Shown piece by piece: positions 33,432 to 36,166 of a stretch of 36,166 bases of DNA. The stretch comes from JAVMKJ01 sp031732875 (GTDB lineage Bacteria > Pseudomonadota > Gammaproteobacteria > Competibacterales > Competibacteraceae), in NCBI GenBank assembly GCA_031732875.1, contig JAVMKL010000075.1:1-36166 (forward strand), read 5' to 3'. Below the pieces are notes generated by a model. The model had not been told where the DNA came from and searched no databases. It worked only from the letters and a program-made list of their open reading frames with translations. Numbering within the stretch: the first letter of the stretch is position 1; every line of letters starts with the position of its first letter. The position numbers were made by a program, and so were the translations under genes.

Positions 33432-35332
33432 CCGCTGGAACGCTCGCCGCGGAAGGTTTCAGACCCGCTCGTATCGCCTTGGTCGGTCCGCCCAACAGCG
33501 GCAAGACCACCCTGTTCAACACCCTGACCGGCGGCCGGCAGAAGACCGCCAACTACCCCGGCGTGACCGTCGAACGCAAAAGCGGTCTGTTGAAAACGCC
33601 GGTCGGCCACACGGTCGAGATGCTCGACTTGCCCGGCAGTTACAGCCTGCGCGCCCGCAGTCCCGACGAAGCCATCACCCGCGATGTCGTGCTGGGCCGA
33701 CAGGCGCGGGAAGCATTGCCCGACGCCGTGGTCTGCGTGACCGACGCCACCAATCTGGGCCAGCATCTGCGGTTGTTGCTGGAACTGCGGCAACTGGGTC
33801 GACCGCTGATTCTGGCGCTCAACATGATGGACATCGCCCAAAAGCGCGGTTGCCAGATCAGCGTCGAAGCCTTGTCCCGGCAGTTGGGCATTCCGGTGGT
33901 CACCACGGTGGCGATGCGCAAGAGCGGCGTGCAAGACCTGCTTGGCCAGATCGACACGCTGTTGACTCAGGCGCCGGCCGCCGGCGGAACCGCCGTGATC
34001 GACGACTGGGTGGAACCCTCTCCGGACGCGATTCGCGCGTACCACCGAGAGGTGGAGCGTCTGCTGCAAGAAGCCGTGATCCGCGAGGGCGCGCCGGAAC
34101 GCCTCACGCGACAACTCGACCGGGTCTTGCTGCATCCGGTGGCGGGGCCGTTGATTCTACTCGCCATTCTGTTTCTGATGTTCCAGGCCGTGTTCAGTTG
34201 GGCGGAAGCGCCGATGGATTGGATCGACGGCGGCATGGCCGGATTGCAACAGTGGCTCTCCGCGCACATGGAAGACAGCCTGCTCAAGAGCCTGCTGGTC
34301 GACGGGATCATCGCCGGAGTGGGCGGCGTGGTGATCTTTCTGCCGCAAATCCTGATTCTGTTTCTGTTCATTCTGTTACTGGAGGATTCCGGTTACATGA
34401 CTCGCGCCGCGTTCCTGATGGATCGGCTCATGAGCGCGGTCGGTTTGAACGGTCGCGCCTTTATCCCTCTGCTGTCCAGCTTCGCCTGCGCCATTCCCGG
34501 CATCATGGCGGCGCGCACCATCGCCCATCCGCTGGATCGGTTGGTCACGATCCTGATTGCGCCGTTGATGACCTGTTCGGCGCGGTTGCCGGTGTACGTT
34601 TTGCTGATCGCCGCGTTCGTGCCGGCCACCGAGGTTTGGAGTGGAATCGGTTTGCAAGGTCTGGTCATGTTTGGCCTGTACGCGACCGGCATCATCGGTG
34701 CGCTGGTGGTGGCGGGCGTGTTGCGGTTGACCCTGTTGCGCGGTGGCCGGCAGCCTTTGCTGATGGAACTGCCCAGCTACAAGTGGCCGAATCCCGCCAA
34801 CGTGCTGTTGGGTTTGTGGGAGCGCGCCAAGATCTTCATGCGCCGGATCGGTACGATTATCCTGAGCTTGATGGTCATCCTGTGGTTTCTTTCGACCTTT
34901 CCCGCCCCGCCGGACGGCGCGACGGAGCCGGCGATTTATTACAGCTTCGCCGGCCTGATCGGGCGGACTTTGGAACCGTTGCTGGCCCCCATCGGCTTCA
35001 ACTGGCAAATCGCCATCGCCTTGGTGCCGGGTCTAGCGGCGCGCGAGGTGGCGGTGGCGGCGCTGGGGACCGTGTACGCCCTGAGCGGCGACGACGGCAC
35101 GGTCGCGGAGGCGTTGAGCGCGACGCTGGCCCAGAGCTGGACGCTGGCGACGGCTCTGGCGTTGCTGGCCTGGTACGTATTCGCTCCGCAATGCCTGGCG
35201 ACGCTGGCCGCCGTTCGCCGCGAGACCAATTCCTGGCGATGGGCGGCGTTCATGTTCGTCTATCTCATGGTGCTGGCTTATATCGCCGCTTTCGTCACCT
35301 ATCGGGTGGCGCTGGCGTTGGGGGGCGGCTGA
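33428..35332 (+). CDS. feoB: Ferrous iron transporter FeoB
   Basis: Inner-membrane ferrous iron transporter of 634 residues with a GTPase domain. G motifs: G1 GPPNSGKTT (residues 20-28), G2 near YPGVTVE, G3 DLPG (67-70), G4 NMMD (132-135). The membrane part has the gate segments LILFLFILLLEDSGYMTRAAFLMD, FIPLLSSFACAIPGIMAARTI and LIAPLMTCSARLPVYVLLI, with conserved Cys in each gate. It is shorter than E. coli FeoB (773) but in the range of compact forms. The start at 33428 overlaps feoA by 4 nt; a frame open from 33266 is shifted feoA sequence. Confidence 0.95.
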   Translation: MTAGTLAAEGFRPARIALVGPPNSGKTTLFNTLTGGRQKTANYPGVTVERKSGLLKTPVGHTVEMLDLPGSYSLRARSPDEAITRDVVLGRQAREALPDAVVCVTDATNLGQHLRLLLELRQLGRPLILALNMMDIAQKRGCQISVEALSRQLGIPVVTTVAMRKSGVQDLLGQIDTLLTQAPAAGGTAVIDDWVEPSPDAIRAYHREVERLLQEAVIREGAPERLTRQLDRVLLHPVAGPLILLAILFLMFQAVFSWAEAPMDWIDGGMAGLQQWLSAHMEDSLLKSLLVDGIIAGVGGVVIFLPQILILFLFILLLEDSGYMTRAAFLMDRLMSAVGLNGRAFIPLLSSFACAIPGIMAARTIAHPLDRLVTILIAPLMTCSARLPVYVLLIAAFVPATEVWSGIGLQGLVMFGLYATGIIGALVVAGVLRLTLLRGGRQPLLMELPSYKWPNPANVLLGLWERAKIFMRRIGTIILSLMVILWFLSTFPAPPDGATEPAIYYSFAGLIGRTLEPLLAPIGFNWQIAIALVPGLAAREVAVAALGTVYALSGDDGTVAEALSATLAQSWTLATALALLAWYVFAPQCLATLAAVRRETNSWRWAAFMFVYLMVLAYIAAFVTYRVALALGGG

Positions 35333-35333
35333 A

Positions 35334-35579
35334 ATGTGGCAGGACGGTTTGGCGTTGCTGATCGTGGTGATCGCCGCGTTGGCCTTGCTGCGGTCCTGGC
35401 TGCCGTCCGGTCTTTTTCGGTTCGGCCACCGCCAGGGGGATGACGGTTCGGTCAAGAACGCGCCACCCACCGGCGGCTGCGGCGGCTGTGCCTCGGGATC
35501 GTCCTGCGCCAAGGTCCAGATCAAGGTCTATCCCATCGCCGTCGGGCGGGGCAAGCGATTGCCGTCCGACCCTTGTTGA
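35334..35579 (+). CDS. FeoB-associated Cys-rich membrane protein
   Basis: Small protein of 81 residues beginning one nucleotide after the feoB stop. An N-terminal membrane helix (GLALLIVVIAALALLRSWL) is followed by a soluble tail with a Cys cluster (GGCGGCASGSSCAK) and a terminal Cys. This layout matches the small single-span proteins found after feoB in many bacteria, thought to assist Feo in place of FeoC. The cysteines could bind iron or an iron-sulfur cluster; that is inference. Confidence 0.8.
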   Translation: MWQDGLALLIVVIAALALLRSWLPSGLFRFGHRQGDDGSVKNAPPTGGCGGCASGSSCAKVQIKVYPIAVGRGKRLPSDPC

Positions 35580-35599
35580 GCGCCGCCTTCTTGCCCAAC

Positions 35600-35625
35600 C
35601 CCCTCCCCCGCAAGCGGACGAGGGG
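35600..35625. repeat. REP-like palindrome downstream of the feo operon
   Basis: CCCCTC (35600-35605) pairs with GAGGGG (35620-35625) around CCCGCAAGCGGAC. The upstream CCCAACCCC matches, in reverse, the sequence next to the purH-purD palindromes, so both appear to be copies of one dispersed repeat. Position suggests a role at the operon end. Confidence 0.6.
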
Positions 35626-35666
35626 AGGCGAACGATTGCATCCAAAGTTCCACCCGACCCCGTTGC

Positions 35667-35843
35667 GAGGTCATTGCGACGAGCTACTACACCCATCATG
35701 TTCCGGGTCGTCTGCGGATCAAAACCGCGCGTCTGCGCCGGGCCGAATGCCGGGCCAGGCTGGGCAAGATGCTGGAAGAACTCTCGGGCATCGACAGCCA
35801 TAGCCACAACGACAAAGGCGCGGCCTCGGCCGGGCGCGAATAA
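35667..35843 (+). pseudogene. Truncated HMA_2-like domain fragment
   Basis: This frame reads EVIATSYYTHHVPGRLRIK and then about 40 more residues to a TAA at 35841-35843. HHVPGRLR(I/V)K is the signature start of HMA-like (HMA_2, PF19991) domains found in small proteins near metal transporters, and the following ARLGKMLEELSGID fits the first helix. After that the expected second half (the V-x-x-N-x-x-T-G-S-V pattern) is missing, and no ATG, GTG or TTG start fits the domain, so I read it as a decayed or truncated gene. It follows the feo operon and may have had a metal-related role. Confidence 0.45.
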
Positions 35844-36063
35844 TTCCAGCCAACTTCATGCGGTAAGTTGAGGCCACGCTACCCAGCCCTTTTAAGGTGA
35901 GTTAGCCGGTTGTAGCTGCGGCAAGAAGCTTTGCTGTGGATACATGGGGCTTGCCTTTGAATTGAGTTTTCGGGGTTGGCGCTTTTTTTGAACTTCTTCC
36001 CTCGTTTGGCTGGCGCGGCTTCCGATTGAGGGCGAGTCAGAATGGCGCTGGCGGCGCGAAGGG
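35844..36063. other. Intergenic region between feo-operon end and oxidoreductase
   Basis: No gene is recognised in these 220 bp, which are less GC-rich than the surroundings. A T-run (35983-35989) is present without a clear preceding stem. A minus-strand frame of 78 codons crosses the region without family-like features. With 35580-35666 and the HMA fragment it forms a 484-bp stretch between intact genes. Confidence 0.45.
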
Positions 36064-36166
36064 TTACGCGGTTCCCGCCAGTTCGGCCAAAACCCGCCGG
36101 GCGATTTCCAAGCACGCGGTCAGTCCCGGCGATTCGATCCCGAACAGATTGACCAGTCCCGCCACG
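36064..36166 (-). CDS. FAD-dependent oxidoreductase, C-terminus only
   Basis: Only the last 33 or so residues are in the window, ending with TAA at 36066-36064. They read VAGLVNLFGIESPGLTACLE, then IARRVLAELAGTA. The (L/V)-V-N-L-x-G-I-E-S-P-G-L-T segment is typical of the C-terminal end of D-amino-acid-oxidase-fold FAD enzymes such as L-2-hydroxyglutarate oxidase (LhgO-like). The exact substrate cannot be judged from this piece. Confidence 0.7.
   Translation of the reverse strand, partial: VAGLVNLFGIESPGLTACLEIARRVLAELAGTA

Noticed and set aside
35981..35989. T-run as an intrinsic terminator
   Set aside because: No stable stem precedes it on the plus strand.

Overview
The window is high-GC, densely coded DNA that looks gammaproteobacterial. 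The supporting gene orders are rhlB diverging from trxA-rho, the purH-purD pair, YcgL, and the ubiquinone genes ubiU-ubiV-ubiT. An extended DabA/NuoL/NuoM inorganic-carbon uptake cluster next to a beta-carbonic anhydrase suggests an autotroph or facultative autotroph, perhaps a sulfur-oxidising or purple-sulfur relative; this is inference, because no RuBisCO or carboxysome gene is present to confirm it.

Layout. Positions 1-6832 hold central metabolism: a partial malic enzyme (maeB, minus strand) divergent from class I fumarase, a long CorA-type transporter, a dienoyl-CoA-isomerase-like crotonase and ycgL. A 124-bp inverted-repeat element lies between the fumarase and corA genes.

Positions 6871-19302 are the most unusual part. 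A perfect TATAAT box leads to a small SD-led leader ORF whose stop overlaps the start of a NuoM-like antiporter gene. A 1099-residue DabA (DUF2309) with all four zinc ligands follows, then a VapBC toxin-antitoxin pair on the opposite strand, a 1028-residue NuoL/DabB-NuoM fusion, a PIN-like nuclease, a GNAT acetyltransferase overlapping a second NuoM-like gene, and a beta-carbonic anhydrase. I read this as a multi-antiporter DAB-type system that would use the proton gradient to drive CO2 hydration and bicarbonate accumulation. Accessory genes appear to be inserted in it.

Positions 19388-26730 carry a Uma2-family protein, purH and purD separated by palindromic repeats, a DUF4160/DUF2442 pair, and ubiU-ubiV (oxygen-independent ubiquinone hydroxylation) converging on ubiT. 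Positions 26765-32282 carry rho, trxA, rhlB, an unusual gamma-glutamyltransferase-like protein and a HAD phosphatase.

Positions 32468-35579 form an iron operon: a Fur-box promoter, a bacterioferritin-like protein, feoA, feoB and a FeoB-associated Cys-rich membrane protein. Downstream are a decayed metal-binding-domain fragment and the C-terminus of an FAD-dependent oxidoreductase running off the right edge. No tRNA, rRNA, CRISPR array or intact insertion sequence was seen.
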